Assembly: GCF_021513195.1 (NCBI RefSeq)
Contig: NZ_CP090974.1
Coordinates: 3,422,001-3,486,000 of the forward strand
Reading direction: 5' to 3'
Origin: Shewanella sp. OMA3-2
GTDB lineage: Bacteria; Pseudomonadota; Gammaproteobacteria; Enterobacterales; Shewanellaceae
Length of the DNA stretch: 64,000 nucleotides
The notes under the pieces: model-generated
Databases searched by the model: none
The model's input: the letters and a program-made list of their open reading frames with translations, nothing else
What the model was told of the DNA's origin: nothing
Position numbers and translations under genes: made by a program
Part shown: positions 8,803 to 20,508 of the stretch, one piece after another
Layout of the letters: each line of letters opens with the position of its first letter
How positions within the stretch are numbered: the stretch's first letter is position 1

Positions 8803-8832
8803 AAAACAAAAAAGTCAGCATATGCTGACTTA
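8803..8832 (-). terminator. Terminator of csrA
   Basis: The perfect palindrome AAGTCAGCATATGCTGACTT (8812-8831) is followed on the reverse strand by a T-rich tract. It lies 28 bp after the csrA stop. Confidence 0.82.
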
Positions 8833-8859
8833 GTCGTTTCGATATCTAACAAAAACTGC

Positions 8860-9054
8860 TTAGAAGTTACCGCTATCCGATGAGTCTGATTTTTCAGATT
8901 GGATCCTTTGGTAAATCTCTTCACGGTGAACAGATACTTCTTTGGGTGCATTGACACCAATACGTACTTGGTTACCCTTGACACCTAATACTGTGACAGT
9001 GACTTCATCACCAATCATCAATGTTTCGCCTACACGACGAGTCAAAATTAGCAT
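8860..9054 (-). CDS. csrA: Carbon storage regulator CsrA
   Basis: CsrA is a small dimeric RNA-binding protein that controls translation and stability of mRNAs for central metabolism, motility and biofilm. The 64-residue sequence starts [16 protein letters not shown] and contains the conserved [24 protein letters not shown]. The C-terminal tail is variable, as usual. The ATG follows AGGAGC. The gene lies between alaS and the tRNA-Ser/Arg operon, its normal neighbourhood, with its own terminator. BarA, the sensor that acts through UvrY and Csr small RNAs in relatives, is also encoded in this window (31.5 kb). Confidence 0.97.
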   Translation of the reverse strand: MLILTRRVGETLMIGDEVTVTVLGVKGNQVRIGVNAPKEVSVHREEIYQRIQSEKSDSSDSGNF

Positions 9055-9457
9055 ATTGGTTGCTCCTTTAGTTCACACTGCATAACACGCTTTGTCCGTA
9101 ATATGCGTTTATTATAGGGTTTGCTCAGTAAAAGTCATAGTAACTTCAAATACAAAGTTTGACTATTAAGCATATATAATTCAAAAATTAACAAATGAGC
9201 TAACATCAACAAAAAAGTATATTGACATTAGATCATACAAAATGACAATTACAATAAATAGTTAACAAACCCGCTATGCACGATATATTAAACCATTTTA
9301 GAGCTAACTTAAGCGTTAAGTTAATCGCGCTGTGATCATAACCAGCAACAAAACTATGTTAACTATGCCAAAAGTGTCAATGACACTCAAGCCTTAAAAT
9401 GTAATAACACGACTTTAAGGCTTGATTTAAGTATTATTATTCATTAATGACTACTGT
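9055..9457. other. Gap between alaS and csrA with a 12-bp inverted repeat
   Basis: The 403-bp stretch has no gene. TCAAGCCTTAAA (9387-9398) and its exact reverse complement (9414-9425) form a stem with a 15-base loop just after the alaS stop. There is no strong T run, so it may be a weak alaS terminator or an mRNA end-protecting stem. csrA promoters should lie in 9060-9300 but none stands out. Confidence 0.5.
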
Positions 9458-12082
9458 CTAGCCTAAGCGTTCAGTCAACCAAGGTAACACTAGAGCTAAT
9501 GCTGCATCTAAGTTCTCAGGTTGAGTCCCGCCCGCTTGAGCCATGTCTGGGCGTCCACCGCCTTTACCACCGACCTGCTGAGCAATCATAGCCACTAACT
9601 CACCGGCTTTCACTTGCTTGGTTAAGTCATTACTGACACCGGCAATCAAATTAACTTTACCTTCAGTTGCAACACCTAACACGATAATGGCAGACTTTAG
9701 CTTTTGCTTAAGTTCATCTTGCAAACCACGTAGTGATCCAGCATCCACGCCTTCAAGCTTTTTCACTAAGACTTTAATACCATTAATTTCAATAGCATCA
9801 ACCGCTAAATCAGCACTTGCTGCTGCAGCAAGCTTATCTTTCATTTGCGATAAGTCTTTCTCAAGTTGTTTCACTTTATCAAGCTGTGCTTTTAATTTAG
9901 TGATAACCGAAGCACTGTCTGACTTAAGTAATGCTGCGGCTTCTTCTAGTTGAGCTTGTTGCTCGGCAACATAAGCCATTGCAGCTGCGCCAGTAACGGC
10001 TTCAATACGGCGTACGCCTGCCGCTATACCGCTCTCAGAGGTTAACTTAAATAAGCCTATATCACCGGTGCGGCTAACGTGAGTACCACCACATAGCTCA
10101 ACAGAGAAGTCACCCATAGTAACAACACGCACTTGAGCATCATATTTCTCGCCAAATAACGCCATTGCGCCTTTTTCTTTGGCTTCATCGATCCCCATTT
10201 CTTGAGTATTTAATTGATGATTTAAGCGAATTTGAGTATTCACTAACTCTTCAATTTGTTTAATTTCGGTTGCTTTAACGCCTTCAAAGTGTGAGAAGTC
10301 AAAACGTAAACGTTCTGGATTCACTAATGAACCTTTTTGAGTCACATGACTGCCTAATACCTGACGAAGTGCGGCATGCAGTAAGTGAGTCACTGAATGG
10401 TTAAGTTCAGTACTTTGTCTAAGCTTTTTATCCACTAATGCGCTTAACTTAGCGCCTATTTTTATACTGCCTTGAACGACTTTACCTTGATGACCTGTTG
10501 CCTGACCAAATTTTTGTGTATCAAGCACCTCAAAGCTAACGCCTGGCGCATTTAGTACACCTTGGTCACCAACTTGTCCGCCAGATTCAGCGTAAAAAGG
10601 CGTGTTATCGACAACAATCACAGCTTCTTGACCAGCGGTCACTTCACTTACTTCAGTGCCATCAACGTACAAAGCAACCACTGTCGCTTCACCACTTAAG
10701 CCTTTATAACCACAAAATGCGGTTTGCTTATCAATAATTAACTGTTTGTTGTAATCAGTGCCAAAGTTACCTGCAGCTTGGGCGCGGCTACGTTGCTCAG
10801 CCATTGCGGCTTCAAAACCCACCTCATCAACGGTAATATCACGTTCACGGCACACATCTGCGGTCAAATCCACAGGGAAGCCATAGGTATCATAAAGTTT
10901 AAATGCAGTGTCACCATCAAGCACCTTGCCTGACAAGCTATTGAGGGCGTTATCAAGCAAGCCTAAGCCACGCTCTAAGGTGCGGGCAAATTGTTCTTCT
11001 TCAGCTTTTAACGCTTTTTCGACAATCGCCTGCATTTCAGCTAAACCTTTAGCCGCATCGCCCATAACAGCAATTAAGGTCGGCACAAGCTTGTAGAAGA
11101 AAGCATCAGTAGCGCCAAGTTTATTACCGTGACGTACCGCGCGGCGAATAATACGACGGAGCACATAACCACGGCCTTCGTTAGAAGGTAAAACGCCATC
11201 GGCGATCAGGAAAGAGCAAGAACGGATATGGTCGGCGATAACTCGCAATGATTTATTTTCTAAATCGGTGACGTTTATTATTTCAGCTGTTTTAGCAATA
11301 AGTTGCTTGAAGATATCAATTTCATAGTTTGAGTGTACACCTTGCATGATAGCGGCAATACGCTCAATCCCCATACCAGTATCAACCGATGGCTTAGGTA
11401 AAGGTAGCATCTCACCGTCAGCTTGGCGGTTATACTGCATAAATACGATGTTCCAAATTTCGATAAAACGATCGCCATCTTCTTCGGGTGAACCTGGACG
11501 GCCACCCCAGATATGATCGCCATGGTCATAAAAAATTTCAGAACATGGACCACAAGGACCTGTGTCACCCATTTGCCAAAAGTTATCTGACGCATAAGCC
11601 CCGCCCTTATTGTCACCGATGCGAATTATATTCTCAGCAGCTACGCCAATTTTTTTATTCCAAAGCTCAAACGCTTCATCATCAGTTTCATAGATGGTCA
11701 CACATAGTCTTTCTTTTGGCAGCTTCAATGTTTCAGTTAAGAAGGTCCAAGCAAAACGAATCGCTTCTTCTTTAAAATAATCACCAAAACTGAAATTACC
11801 TAGCATTTCAAAAAAGGTATGATGACGCGCGGTGTAACCCACATTGTCTAAATCATTATGCTTACCGCCAGCACGGACACAGCGCTGTGATGTTGTTGCA
11901 CGAGTGTAGCTGCGTTTATCCATGCCCAAGAATACATCTTTAAATTGGTTCATGCCGGCATTGGTAAATAACAGTGTTGGGTCGTTAGTTGGAACCAGCG
12001 AACTACTGTCTAAAACTTGATGTCCGTTATCTTCAAAGTACTTTAAAAAAGCACTTCTTAACTCTGCAGTGGTCTGAAACAT
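9458..12082 (-). CDS. alaS: Alanyl-tRNA synthetase
   Basis: AlaS charges tRNA-Ala and hydrolyses mischarged Ser/Gly-tRNA-Ala. The class II core begins [17 protein letters not shown] with [19 protein letters not shown]. The editing domain shows [11 protein letters not shown] (HxxxH) and ELCGGTHV (zinc CxxxH), and the C-Ala domain ends [13 protein letters not shown] place the start at the ATG at 12082, because AGGA lies 8-10 bases upstream and the family begins at this Met; an in-frame start nine codons earlier is possible. The length of 874 residues matches E. coli (876). Confidence 0.96.
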   Translation of the reverse strand: MFQTTAELRSAFLKYFEDNGHQVLDSSSLVPTNDPTLLFTNAGMNQFKDVFLGMDKRSYTRATTSQRCVRAGGKHNDLDNVGYTARHHTFFEMLGNFSFGDYFKEEAIRFAWTFLTETLKLPKERLCVTIYETDDEAFELWNKKIGVAAENIIRIGDNKGGAYASDNFWQMGDTGPCGPCSEIFYDHGDHIWGGRPGSPEEDGDRFIEIWNIVFMQYNRQADGEMLPLPKPSVDTGMGIERIAAIMQGVHSNYEIDIFKQLIAKTAEIINVTDLENKSLRVIADHIRSCSFLIADGVLPSNEGRGYVLRRIIRRAVRHGNKLGATDAFFYKLVPTLIAVMGDAAKGLAEMQAIVEKALKAEEEQFARTLERGLGLLDNALNSLSGKVLDGDTAFKLYDTYGFPVDLTADVCRERDITVDEVGFEAAMAEQRSRAQAAGNFGTDYNKQLIIDKQTAFCGYKGLSGEATVVALYVDGTEVSEVTAGQEAVIVVDNTPFYAESGGQVGDQGVLNAPGVSFEVLDTQKFGQATGHQGKVVQGSIKIGAKLSALVDKKLRQSTELNHSVTHLLHAALRQVLGSHVTQKGSLVNPERLRFDFSHFEGVKATEIKQIEELVNTQIRLNHQLNTQEMGIDEAKEKGAMALFGEKYDAQVRVVTMGDFSVELCGGTHVSRTGDIGLFKLTSESGIAAGVRRIEAVTGAAAMAYVAEQQAQLEEAAALLKSDSASVITKLKAQLDKVKQLEKDLSQMKDKLAAAASADLAVDAIEINGIKVLVKKLEGVDAGSLRGLQDELKQKLKSAIIVLGVATEGKVNLIAGVSNDLTKQVKAGELVAMIAQQVGGKGGGRPDMAQAGGTQPENLDAALALVLPWLTERLG

Positions 12083-12400
12083 GGATGCGTCCTGATATAA
12101 AGAATACAAAAGTGTCTAACTTGCTATACAAGCCAGTAAATGGGGGCATTATATACTGAATTTACGCAAAAATGCGAGATGAGTAAGGCGATTATCGTCT
12201 GCACAATATTAGATTAGCATATCGCCAAATATGTTTGTTATAGCATCAAACTAACAATCTTCTCAATTGCTATAATGGTCAATACTGGTGCACAAACACT
12301 CACTTTAAGGTAATTTGTGCTTCAACAATCATGCATATATTATTTGAACACTGCTACTTGTGGTGAGTTATTCAAACGACAATATTTAGAAGGGAAAATA
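12083..12400. other. Divergent gap between alaS and a membrane-protein gene
   Basis: 318 bp without a gene. A TATAAT at 12271-12276 on the forward strand is a plausible -10 box for the downstream membrane protein. No leader peptide or riboswitch is seen for alaS. Confidence 0.4.
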
Positions 12401-12796
12401 ATGAAGTTTAACTTCAACGGCGAAGATGCCAGCCAAATTTTTGTAGGCGCATTTGCGCTTGCGGTACCTATTTCATTTTCAGAGGAAGCCTGGCGATTAG
12501 GTGAAACACTGCCACTTTTCAATTTATTGATGCTATTTATCTTGTCGGTGATTTTTCTGGGGCTATATACCTACCAAAGTGTTTTTCAACATAATATTCG
12601 CTCAAGAAAAATAGTGTTTATCTCTCGTATTGTTATCGCTTATTTGATGACAGCTTTAGTCGTCGCACTAGTTTTATTTTGTTTAGACAAATTACCATTT
12701 TTGGTCGAACCATTAATATCGTTAAAACGGGTCATCGTTATTACTATGCCAGCCTCTATGGGTGCGATTGTTGTGGACAGTTTTGATAAAGAGTAA
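12401..12796 (+). CDS. Small integral membrane protein (DUF2391/TIGR02587-like)
   Basis: The 131-residue protein starts at the ATG after GAAGGGAAAATA; the longer reading frame back to 12317 has no ribosome site. It has about four membrane segments, with the stretch ASQIFVGAFALAVPISFSEEAW near the start, which resembles the TIGR02587/DUF2391 family of unknown function. It occupies the place between recA and alaS where recX is found in related bacteria. The family assignment is from memory and tentative. Confidence 0.65.
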   Translation: MKFNFNGEDASQIFVGAFALAVPISFSEEAWRLGETLPLFNLLMLFILSVIFLGLYTYQSVFQHNIRSRKIVFISRIVIAYLMTALVVALVLFCLDKLPFLVEPLISLKRVIVITMPASMGAIVVDSFDKE

Positions 12797-12949
12797 TAAT
12801 AAGCACTATTACATAGGGTATTTAAGTGGGCCATTGTTATGTGGTTAGCTTTCAAGCTACAAATAAATTGAATCACTCACTTCATTGAGCTAATGACGGG
12901 TTTATCGAGTAAGCACCGCGAGGATCACAAGAGAGTTCTTATCCTCCTT

Positions 12950-12988
12950 AAAATGAAACGTCGCGATACGTAAATGACGTACCGCGAC
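12950..12988 (-). terminator. Terminator of recA
   Basis: The reverse strand has GTCGCGGTACGT, loop CATT, then ACGTATCGCGAC (one G-T pair), followed by GTTTCATTTT. It begins about 32 bp after the recA stop, so recA is a single-gene transcript here. Confidence 0.75.
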
Positions 12989-13020
12989 TCAAATAAACCA
13001 GTAGCTAAAGCAAATTTAGC

Positions 13021-14082
13021 TTAAAAAACTTCGCCGGTTTCTAAATCAATATTTTCATCTGTAGATGATGCTGCGCCTGTACTGGTACCTGAACCAAGTA
13101 ACATCTCACGTAATGTCTTATCAATTTCTTGTGCAATAGCTGGGTTTTCGGTTAAGAATTTACCGGCATTAGCACGACCCTGACCAATTTTTTCGCCTTT
13201 ATAACTGTACCAAGCACCTGCTTTGTCAACTAGCTTATGCGCAACACCTAAGTCCACTAATTCACCAGTGCGGTTAATACCTTGACCGTAAAGAATTTGA
13301 AATTCAGCTTGCTTAAAGGGGGCAGCTATTTTGTTTTTAACCACTTTAACGCGAGTTTCGTTACCGACAACTTCATCACCATCTTTAATTGCGCCGGTTC
13401 GACGAATATCTAAACGAACAGAAGCATAAAACTTAAGTGCATTACCACCGGTAGTCGTTTCAGGGCTACCAAACATCACGCCAATTTTCATACGAATTTG
13501 GTTAATAAAAATAAGCAAAGTATTTGATTGCTTAAGGTTACCAGCCAGTTTACGCATCGCTTGACTCATCATACGTGCTGCAAGGCCCATGTGCGAATCA
13601 CCAATCTCACCTTCAATTTCAGCTTTAGGCGTTAATGCGGCAACCGAGTCAACCACGATAACATCTACCGCGCCAGAACGGGTTAACGCATCACATATTT
13701 CTAATGCTTGCTCACCTGTATCTGGCTGTGAACATAATAAGTTATCAATATCTACGCCTAGTTTTTTAGCATAAATAGGGTCAAGTGCATGCTCTGCATC
13801 GATAAAGGCACACGTTTTTCCTTCACGTTGTGCTGCGGCAATAACCTCTAGGGTCAGCGTTGTTTTACCTGATGATTCTGGGCCGTAAATTTCAACAATA
13901 CGTCCCATTGGTAGCCCACCAGCGCCAAGGGCTATGTCCAATGAAAGTGAACCAGTAGAAATAGTTTCTACATCCATGGTGCGGTCTTCGCCCAATTTCA
14001 TGATAGAGCCTTTACCGAATTGCTTTTCAATTTGGCTTAACACTGCGGCAAGTGCTTTCTCTTTATTTGGATCAACCTTCAT
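13021..14082 (-). CDS. recA: Recombinase RecA
   Basis: RecA forms filaments on single-stranded DNA, drives strand exchange and triggers LexA cleavage. The 353-residue protein starts [20 protein letters not shown], has Walker A GPESSGKT at residues 67-74, [19 protein letters not shown] for the Walker B region, and the acidic tail ending DLETGEVF. The start at 14082 has GGAAGGGG seven bases upstream; a start seven codons earlier is less likely. Its promoter contains a LexA box. No recX follows it, unlike most relatives. Confidence 0.97.
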   Translation of the reverse strand: MKVDPNKEKALAAVLSQIEKQFGKGSIMKLGEDRTMDVETISTGSLSLDIALGAGGLPMGRIVEIYGPESSGKTTLTLEVIAAAQREGKTCAFIDAEHALDPIYAKKLGVDIDNLLCSQPDTGEQALEICDALTRSGAVDVIVVDSVAALTPKAEIEGEIGDSHMGLAARMMSQAMRKLAGNLKQSNTLLIFINQIRMKIGVMFGSPETTTGGNALKFYASVRLDIRRTGAIKDGDEVVGNETRVKVVKNKIAAPFKQAEFQILYGQGINRTGELVDLGVAHKLVDKAGAWYSYKGEKIGQGRANAGKFLTENPAIAQEIDKTLREMLLGSGTSTGAASSTDENIDLETGEVF

Positions 14083-14193
14083 TTTGACACCCCTTCCAGG
14101 CAATAACTTTGTTCACAATTAATGGTAAAACTGCTGTGTATAATCTTGTTTGTAAGCGGCGTTTAAATCGTCACCCAACTCAATATGATGTTC

Positions 14194-14221
14194 AGTATAC
14201 TGTATAATCATACAGTATCAA
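14194..14221 (-). promoter_or_regulatory. recA promoter with a LexA box filling the spacer
   Basis: On the reverse strand -35 TTGATA (14216-14221) and -10 TATACT (14194-14199) are 16 bp apart, and those 16 bp (14200-14215) are exactly CTGT-N8-ACAG, the SOS box of LexA. A bound LexA dimer would block RNA polymerase directly. The rest of the 330-bp recA/mutS gap is A+T-rich with no other site recognised. Confidence 0.85.
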
Positions 14222-14413
14222 GTGCTGAGGTTAATTTTTTTTATTTAACAACAAAATCAATATTTTAATTATTTTATACTAATATAATGAATTTGTATTT
14301 TTCCTATTGCGGCTTATTTTGTTAAGATTACCGTCAATAAAAACGCCATCTTAATTCTACCAATGCTTAATGAATAACTACAGATGATTAAAAAGAGTAT
14401 TACACAGCCCATG

Positions 14414-17022
14414 ACTGAAATTGTTAGCCTAGATTTAGAGAAACATACTCCGATGATGCGTCAGTATTTGACTCTGAAAGCCGCTCATCCTGACATGCTG
14501 TTATTTTATAGAATGGGTGACTTTTATGAGCTTTTTTATGACGATGCTAAAAAAGCCTCTGAAATGCTCGGTATTTCATTAACTGCACGCGGCAAAAGTG
14601 GTGGCGATCCGATCCCCATGGCAGGTCTTCCTTACCATGCGGTAGAGGGTTATTTGGCTAAGTTGGTTCAAATAGGTCAATCGGTCGCAATTTGTGAGCA
14701 AATTGGCGATCCTGCTACGTCAAAGGGCCTGGTTGATCGTCAAGTGGTACGTATTGTTACACCGGGTACATTGACAGATGAAGCCTTATTACAAGAACGT
14801 CAGGATAATTTATTAGCCGCGCTTTACCAGGGTAAGATCGGTTATGGCTTTGCCACATTAGATATTTCTTCTGGTCGTTTTGTTATTTCAGAATTAGATT
14901 CAAGAGAAGCATTAGAAGCTGAGATCCAACGTACTCGCCTGGCGGAATTACTCTACAGTGAAGATTTCACTGATATGATACTAATCAATCATTTAAAAGG
15001 TATTCGCCGCAGACCTGAATGGGAGTTTGATTATGACAGCTGTGTCAATTTATTATTAAATCAATTTGGTACTAAAGACTTACATGGCTTTGGCATTCAT
15101 GATGCTCGGTTAGCATTACAGGCTGCTGGCTGTTTGATGCAATATGTTAAAGATACTCAAAAAACAGCTCTGCCGCATATCAATTCTATTGTGCGCTTTA
15201 ATCAAGCTGATTCGATTATTTTAGATGCCGCCACCAGACGAAACCTTGAACTCACCCAAAATCTTTCTGGCGGACGTGAAAACACGCTTTCATGGGTATT
15301 AGATAGTACGGCGACGCCAATGGGGAGTCGCATGTTACAACGTTGGATCCACCAACCACTGCGCGATCGCAAACAAATAACCCAGCGTCATAATGCTGTT
15401 CAAGAGTTAATAGAACAAGATCTATACTCTGTTTTACACCAGCAACTAAAAGCACTTGGCGATATAGAACGAATAATGGCCCGTTTGGCATTAAGAAGTG
15501 CCCGCCCACGAGACTTTGCTCGACTTAAGCAAGCTTTAGGTCTATTACCAGAAATTAAACAAACGCTGCAAACTTGCCAACAGCCACAGATGACTAGTTT
15601 GGCCACCCTATTAGGTGAGTTCCCAAATGAATATGATTTACTAACCTGGCAATTATTGATAACCCACCTGTATTGATCCGTGATGGCGGCGTCATCAAAG
15701 ATGGTTATAACAGTGAGCTAGACGAATGGCGTAGATTAAGTGAAGGCGCCAGTGATTATCTAGATGAGCTAGAAACTCGCGAGAAACAACAGACCGGCAT
15801 CAACACCTTAAAAGTGGGCTATAACCGCGTGCATGGTTATTACATTGAAGTTAGCCGACTACAGTCTGATCGAGTCCCTATTCATTATCAACGTCGACAA
15901 ACGTTAAAAGGGACAGAGCGTTACATTACCCCTGAACTTAAAGAGCATGAAGAGAAAGTGCTTTCAAGCCAAGGTAAAGCGCTCGCATTAGAGAAACGCC
16001 TATGGGAAGAATTGTTTGACTTACTACTTCCTAAGCTTCATGAATTACAACAATTTGCCAATGCAGCAGCAGAACTTGATGTGATTAGTAATTTTGCAGA
16101 ACGAGCAGAAACCTTATCTTATCACTGCCCAACTATGACGAATGATATTGGTATTGCTATCGAAGCGGGTCGTCATCCTGTGGTAGAAAAGGTCAGTCAA
16201 AAGCCTTTTATTGCTAACCCAGTGCGCTTATCACCAAAACGAAAAATGCTGATTGTAACCGGACCTAATATGGGCGGTAAATCAACCTACATGCGACAAG
16301 TCGCGTTAATCACCTTGATGGCTCATATTGGTTGTTTTGTGCCTGCACAGAGTGCTGAAATTGGTCATGTTGATCGTATTTTTACCCGCATTGGCGCCTC
16401 AGATGACCTTGCATCAGGACGTTCAACCTTTATGGTGGAAATGACTGAGACTGCTAATATTTTGCATAATGCTAGCAAACAAAGTTTAGTATTGATGGAT
16501 GAAATCGGCTGGGGAACATCTACTTATGACGGTTTATCGTTAGCTTGGTCTGCTGCTGAGTACCTTGCCCAAAAAGTCGGTGCTCTCACCTTATTTGCGA
16601 CTCATTATTTTGAGTTAACACAATTACCAGAATTACTCGATGGCGTGGTTAATGTACATTTAGATGCCATTGAACATCAAGACACGATTGCCTTTATGCA
16701 TGCCGTTCAAGACGGTGCCGCGAGTAAAAGTTATGGCCTACAGGTTGCCGCTTTAGCAGGTATACCTCAGCAAGTGATCAGCGCCGCTAAGCATAAGCTA
16801 CATCAATTAGAAAGCCGCGACGATAACTCTGGTGTTAATAATTTTGGTGTTAAAAATTCTCATATTAACCAGAATACATCGACACAAATGAGCTTAAGTA
16901 TGCCGCACATTGATTATTCACCTTTGGCTGAAAAATTGACATCCATTAATCCTGACGAGCTAACGCCAAAACAAGCACTAGAGTATTTATATCAATTAAA
17001 ACAACTAGCTAAGTCTATATAA
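14414..17022 (+). pseudogene. mutS: DNA mismatch repair protein MutS, broken by a frameshift and carrying Trp in the DEIGRGTST motif
   Basis: MutS recognises mismatches and small loops. The first part (14414-15676) has the mismatch-binding motif [17 protein letters not shown] and ends out of frame; the second continues from [13 protein letters not shown] (about 15658) through the Walker A motif [14 protein letters not shown] to the C-terminus at 17022. One base is missing near 15645-15649 (ACCTGGCA; ACCCTGGCA would restore the frame). Rejoined, the protein has about 869 residues, normal for the family. The codon at 16510-16512 is TGG, giving DEIGWGTST where Arg is expected, a change an indel error cannot explain. 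The start is set by family alignment ([16 protein letters not shown]). As given, no functional MutS is made. Confidence 0.9.
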
Positions 17023-17025
17023 AAC

Positions 17026-17059
17026 AAAAACGCCATATGACATTTCATATGGCGTTTTT
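17026..17059. terminator. Bidirectional terminator between mutS and rpoS
   Basis: AAAAACGCCATATGA, loop CATT, TCATATGGCGTTTTT form a perfect 15-bp stem with A and T tracts on both sides, so it can end both converging transcripts. Confidence 0.92.
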
Positions 17060-17086
17060 AATCTGTCATTACTCTTTATAAACAAA

Positions 17087-18055
17087 CTAATCTTGAAAAA
17101 GTGCCTCAACTGATAAGCCTTGTTGACCTAATATATCCTTAAGGCGTTTTAAAGCTTCAACCTGGATTTGACGCACTCTTTCCCGTGTTAAGCCAATTTC
17201 AGCACCGACATTTTCAAGGGTCGAAGGCTCGTAGCCTAATAAACCAAATCGGCGGGCAAGTACTTCTCGCTGCTTAGTATTTAATTCATTTAACCAACCC
17301 ACAATCGAATTAGATAAATCTTCATCTTGAACGCGGTGATCAGGTCCTACGGAGTCATCATCGGCGATCACATCGAGTAAGGCACTATCATTATCACCAC
17401 CAATGGGCATATCCACCGAAGTAATACGCTCATTCAGTTTTAGCATTCTGCTTACATCACCGGTAGAGACATCTAATTTTTCAGCAATTTCTTCTGCGGT
17501 TGGTTCATGATCTAATTTTTGCGCAAGTTGTCTCGCGGTTCTCAGGTAGACATTTAATTCTTTTACAACATGAATAGGCAAACGGATAGTACGCGTTTGA
17601 TTCATGATGGCGCGCTCGATGGTCTGACGGATCCACCAAGTCGCATAAGTTGAAAAACGGAAACCACGTTCAGGATCAAATTTTTCAACCGCTCGGATCA
17701 GTCCTAAATTACCTTCTTCAATAAGATCAAGTAAGGCTAGACCACGATTATTATATCTTCGGGCAATTTTTACCACGAGACGAAGGTTACTTTCGATCAT
17801 TCGGTTACGAGATTTTGCGCAACCTTTGAGGGCTTTACGTGAAAAGAAAACTTCTTCCTCTGCGCTTAGCAGTGGTGAGAAACCAATTTCACCTAAATAT
17901 AATTGAGTGGCATCTAAATTTTTATGTAAGTCGTCTTGGACTTTTTCTTCAATGTCTAATTGTTGAACTAACGTGTCTGTAGTTGCAACGTCTTGTGGTT
18001 TTTTAGCTTGATCAACAGATTGTTCTGCTATAGCAGTACTTATTTTCTGGCTCAT
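17087..18055 (-). CDS. rpoS: RNA polymerase sigma factor RpoS
   Basis: RpoS directs transcription of stationary-phase and general stress genes. The 322-residue sequence has region 1.2 ([21 protein letters not shown]), region 2 ([39 protein letters not shown]) and region 4 ([19 protein letters not shown]). It follows nlpD by 78 bp; in relatives a main rpoS promoter lies inside nlpD. The frame is intact, unlike the convergent mutS. Confidence 0.97.
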   Translation of the reverse strand: MSQKISTAIAEQSVDQAKKPQDVATTDTLVQQLDIEEKVQDDLHKNLDATQLYLGEIGFSPLLSAEEEVFFSRKALKGCAKSRNRMIESNLRLVVKIARRYNNRGLALLDLIEEGNLGLIRAVEKFDPERGFRFSTYATWWIRQTIERAIMNQTRTIRLPIHVVKELNVYLRTARQLAQKLDHEPTAEEIAEKLDVSTGDVSRMLKLNERITSVDMPIGGDNDSALLDVIADDDSVGPDHRVQDEDLSNSIVGWLNELNTKQREVLARRFGLLGYEPSTLENVGAEIGLTRERVRQIQVEALKRLKDILGQQGLSVEALFQD

Positions 18056-18132
18056 AATTGCTCTCCCAAACCTTAATTGTGATGTTTAAAATCTACACTT
18101 GATCATCCTCCGTTATTTATGTTGCTAAACAA

Positions 18133-19056
18133 TTACTGTTTAGGTAGATATCGTAATGGGTTGACAGACTTACCATGATGACGAATTTCAAAATGTAACA
18201 TCACTTGGTTTGCCCTGGTACTTCCCATTTTTGCAACTGTTTGACCTGCGCTAACATATTGCTTTTCTTTAACCAGAATCTTGTCGGTGTGTGCATAGGC
18301 GCTTAAGTATTCATCGTTATGCTTGATAATCACTAAGTTTCCGTATCCACGTAACGCATCTCCTGCGTAAACGACTCTCCCATCTGCCGCAGCCTGTATA
18401 ATATCACCGCGGTTTCCTGCAATCTTTATACCTTGATTGCCTTGCTCACTAGAAGAAAAATAACCGACTATTTTTCCTTTTACGGGCCAGTACCACTTCT
18501 GCACTTTACTGGGTAAATCGGCTATCAGTGGACTTTCAGTTTGGTTAATTTTATGTTGGGTAGTTGTTACAGAATACGCAGGCTTAGCTTGGTGATCAAG
18601 AACTTTTTTCACTGTTGTCGCATTTACCGTTTGATTAGGTTCCAAGCGGGTTTGCGGTTGATTTATTTTAGAATTTTTACTCGAATTAACTCTGGGGTAA
18701 GGTAATGTTGCAGCCTGAGATGTTACAACTGAAGTATTATAGTGACTATTTTGTGCCGCACTATTTGCTGATCTGTCGGCTAATTCAATCTTCTGACCAG
18801 GGTAAATAGTATAAGGCATCTTAAGATTATTCAGTCTTGCGACTTCGGTAAAATTTCGCCCTGCGCCCCAGGAAATAGAATAAAGAGTGTCCCCTTTTTT
18901 AACTATATAAGCAGAATCTGTCAATGAACCACGATTATATTTAGGGCTATAAGTGCTGGATGAAATATTCTCCACTGGCGCAGGCTGATTAGCCTGAAAA
19001 CTACAACCAGATAGAAATATCGATAATATGGAAAGTCGAAGTAAAAACGAACACAT
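18133..19056 (-). CDS. nlpD: Lipoprotein NlpD, cell-division amidase activator
   Basis: NlpD is an outer-membrane lipoprotein that activates the AmiC amidase at the septum. The 307-residue protein has lipobox LSGC, one LysM domain (AYIVKKGDTLYSISWGAG to PGQKIEL) and a C-terminal LytM/M23 domain. The metal ligands of active M23 enzymes are partly missing (GIKIAGNRGD instead of an H-x-x-x-D site), as known for NlpD, so it regulates rather than cuts. The ATG at 19056 follows AAAGGA; upstream TTG codons are unlikely starts. Order pcm-nlpD-rpoS is conserved. Confidence 0.93.
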   Translation of the reverse strand: MCSFLLRLSILSIFLSGCSFQANQPAPVENISSSTYSPKYNRGSLTDSAYIVKKGDTLYSISWGAGRNFTEVARLNNLKMPYTIYPGQKIELADRSANSAAQNSHYNTSVVTSQAATLPYPRVNSSKNSKINQPQTRLEPNQTVNATTVKKVLDHQAKPAYSVTTTQHKINQTESPLIADLPSKVQKWYWPVKGKIVGYFSSSEQGNQGIKIAGNRGDIIQAAADGRVVYAGDALRGYGNLVIIKHNDEYLSAYAHTDKILVKEKQYVSAGQTVAKMGSTRANQVMLHFEIRHHGKSVNPLRYLPKQ

Positions 19057-19095
19057 CAAATACAATCCTTTAAGCTGAATAGCACAAAGACAAGC

Positions 19096-19731
19096 TTATG
19101 CTAGATCGCCATTAACTAATGGCACAAATTTGACCGCTTCAATTACTTGGGATTTATATTCATCCCCACGGCGGGTTATTTTCAGCAATTGTTGGGTATC
19201 GTCACCAACTGGAATAATTAATACTCCTCCTTCTGCAAGTTGCTCTAATAACGCTTGCGGCACACTCGCAGCAGCTGCAGTAACCATGATGCCATTAAAT
19301 GGACCACGATTACTCCACCCTTTCCAACCATCACCATACTTAAAAGAGACGTTATGAAGATCTAACTTTTTGAGTCTTTGCCTTGCTTGAATTTGTAACG
19401 ACTTAATTCGCTCTATTGTACAAAGCTCTGGCACTAACTGCGCTAAAACTGCGGCTTGATAACCTGAGCCAGTACCAATCTCTAACACTCGTTGTGGTTT
19501 GGTCTGCAATAATAGCTCGGTCATTCTTGCGACAATATAGGGTTGTGATATGGTTTGCCCTTGCCCGATAGGTAAAGCGGTATTCTCGTATGCTTTATGT
19601 GCAAGTGCATTATCAAGAAATAACTCCCGCGGTGTATTGGCGACAGCCTCAAGTACCACGGATGATTTGATCCCCGACTCAGCCAGTTTTTTAGCTAAAT
19701 TCGTTGCACGTGCAGACGACACTCCGGTCAT
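19096..19731 (-). CDS. pcm: Protein-L-isoaspartate O-methyltransferase
   Basis: Pcm methylates isoaspartyl residues in aged proteins with S-adenosylmethionine so that they can revert. The 211-residue protein has the SAM-binding loop [18 protein letters not shown] and the family motifs [13 protein letters not shown] and GDGWKGW. Its ATG overlaps the surE stop by four bases (ATGA), so the two are translationally coupled. Confidence 0.95.
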   Translation of the reverse strand: MTGVSSARATNLAKKLAESGIKSSVVLEAVANTPRELFLDNALAHKAYENTALPIGQGQTISQPYIVARMTELLLQTKPQRVLEIGTGSGYQAAVLAQLVPELCTIERIKSLQIQARQRLKKLDLHNVSFKYGDGWKGWSNRGPFNGIMVTAAAASVPQALLEQLAEGGVLIIPVGDDTQQLLKITRRGDEYKSQVIEAVKFVPLVNGDLA

Positions 19732-20477
19732 ATTCTCGTTACCCAGTCAGCTAACTTTGTTAATTGATTATAAGCCGTTAAATCAACCGTCAATGGCGTT
19801 ATCGAAACGTACCCATCGGCTACAGCACCAAAATCGGTTCCCTCACCAGCATCTTGCTCTGCGCCTACAGGGCCAAGCCAATATATGTCTTTACCTGCTG
19901 GGTCTTGGGTTTTAACCATACCTTCCGCTTTATGCCGAGCACCAAGGCGTGTAACTTTGATACCCTTAATTTGATCAAGCGGTAGATCAGGCACATTCAC
20001 ATTTAAAATTTGATTAGATTCAATAGGGTGTGCGAGTAAATGTTTAACTATTCTTGCAGCATAATCTGCGGCGCTTTGATAATGCTGTAAATTTTTTCCA
20101 ACTAATGAAATGGCAACTGCGGGCAATCCTAAAAAGCGCCCTTCCATCGCTGCTGCAACAGTGCCTGAATATAAAGTATCATCGCCCATATTCGCTCCAG
20201 CATTAATTCCTGATATCACAATATCAGGCTCAACTTGGCATAATTGTCTTATTGCTAAATGGACGCAATCTGTTGGTGTGCCGTTAACTGAAACGTATCC
20301 ATTATCTAAGTTGTTTATTCTTAATGGATTAGTTAACGTTAGCGAATTACTGGCACCAGAACAATTTCTGTCGGGGGCAACAGTTAACACCTTCGCGAAC
20401 GCGTTAAGCGCATCACTTAATGCAATTATTCCTGGTGCATTTACACCATCGTCGTTACTGACAAGAATATTGATCAT
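19728..20477 (-). CDS. surE: 5'/3'-nucleotidase SurE
   Basis: SurE is a divalent-metal nucleotidase for survival in stationary phase. The 249-residue protein begins [17 protein letters not shown] with the metal-binding NDD, and has SGASNSLTL and the motif [13 protein letters not shown] choose the ATG at 20477, the family start; a reading from 20495 adds six residues and lacks a ribosome site. It overlaps pcm at its end and follows truD closely. Confidence 0.95.
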   Translation of the reverse strand: MINILVSNDDGVNAPGIIALSDALNAFAKVLTVAPDRNCSGASNSLTLTNPLRINNLDNGYVSVNGTPTDCVHLAIRQLCQVEPDIVISGINAGANMGDDTLYSGTVAAAMEGRFLGLPAVAISLVGKNLQHYQSAADYAARIVKHLLAHPIESNQILNVNVPDLPLDQIKGIKVTRLGARHKAEGMVKTQDPAGKDIYWLGPVGAEQDAGEGTDFGAVADGYVSITPLTVDLTAYNQLTKLADWVTRI

Positions 20478-20508
20478 TTGAGTTGATTCATCCATTTAGT
20501 GATTAAGC

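Noticed and set aside
12797..13020. Remnant of recX directly after recA
   Set aside because: All frames were scanned for RecX-like helices; only the recA terminator is present.
14384..17022. Programmed ribosomal frameshifting as explanation for mutS (and ettA, oadA)
   Set aside because: No slippery heptamer or following stem-loop at the break points, and these families are not known to use recoding.
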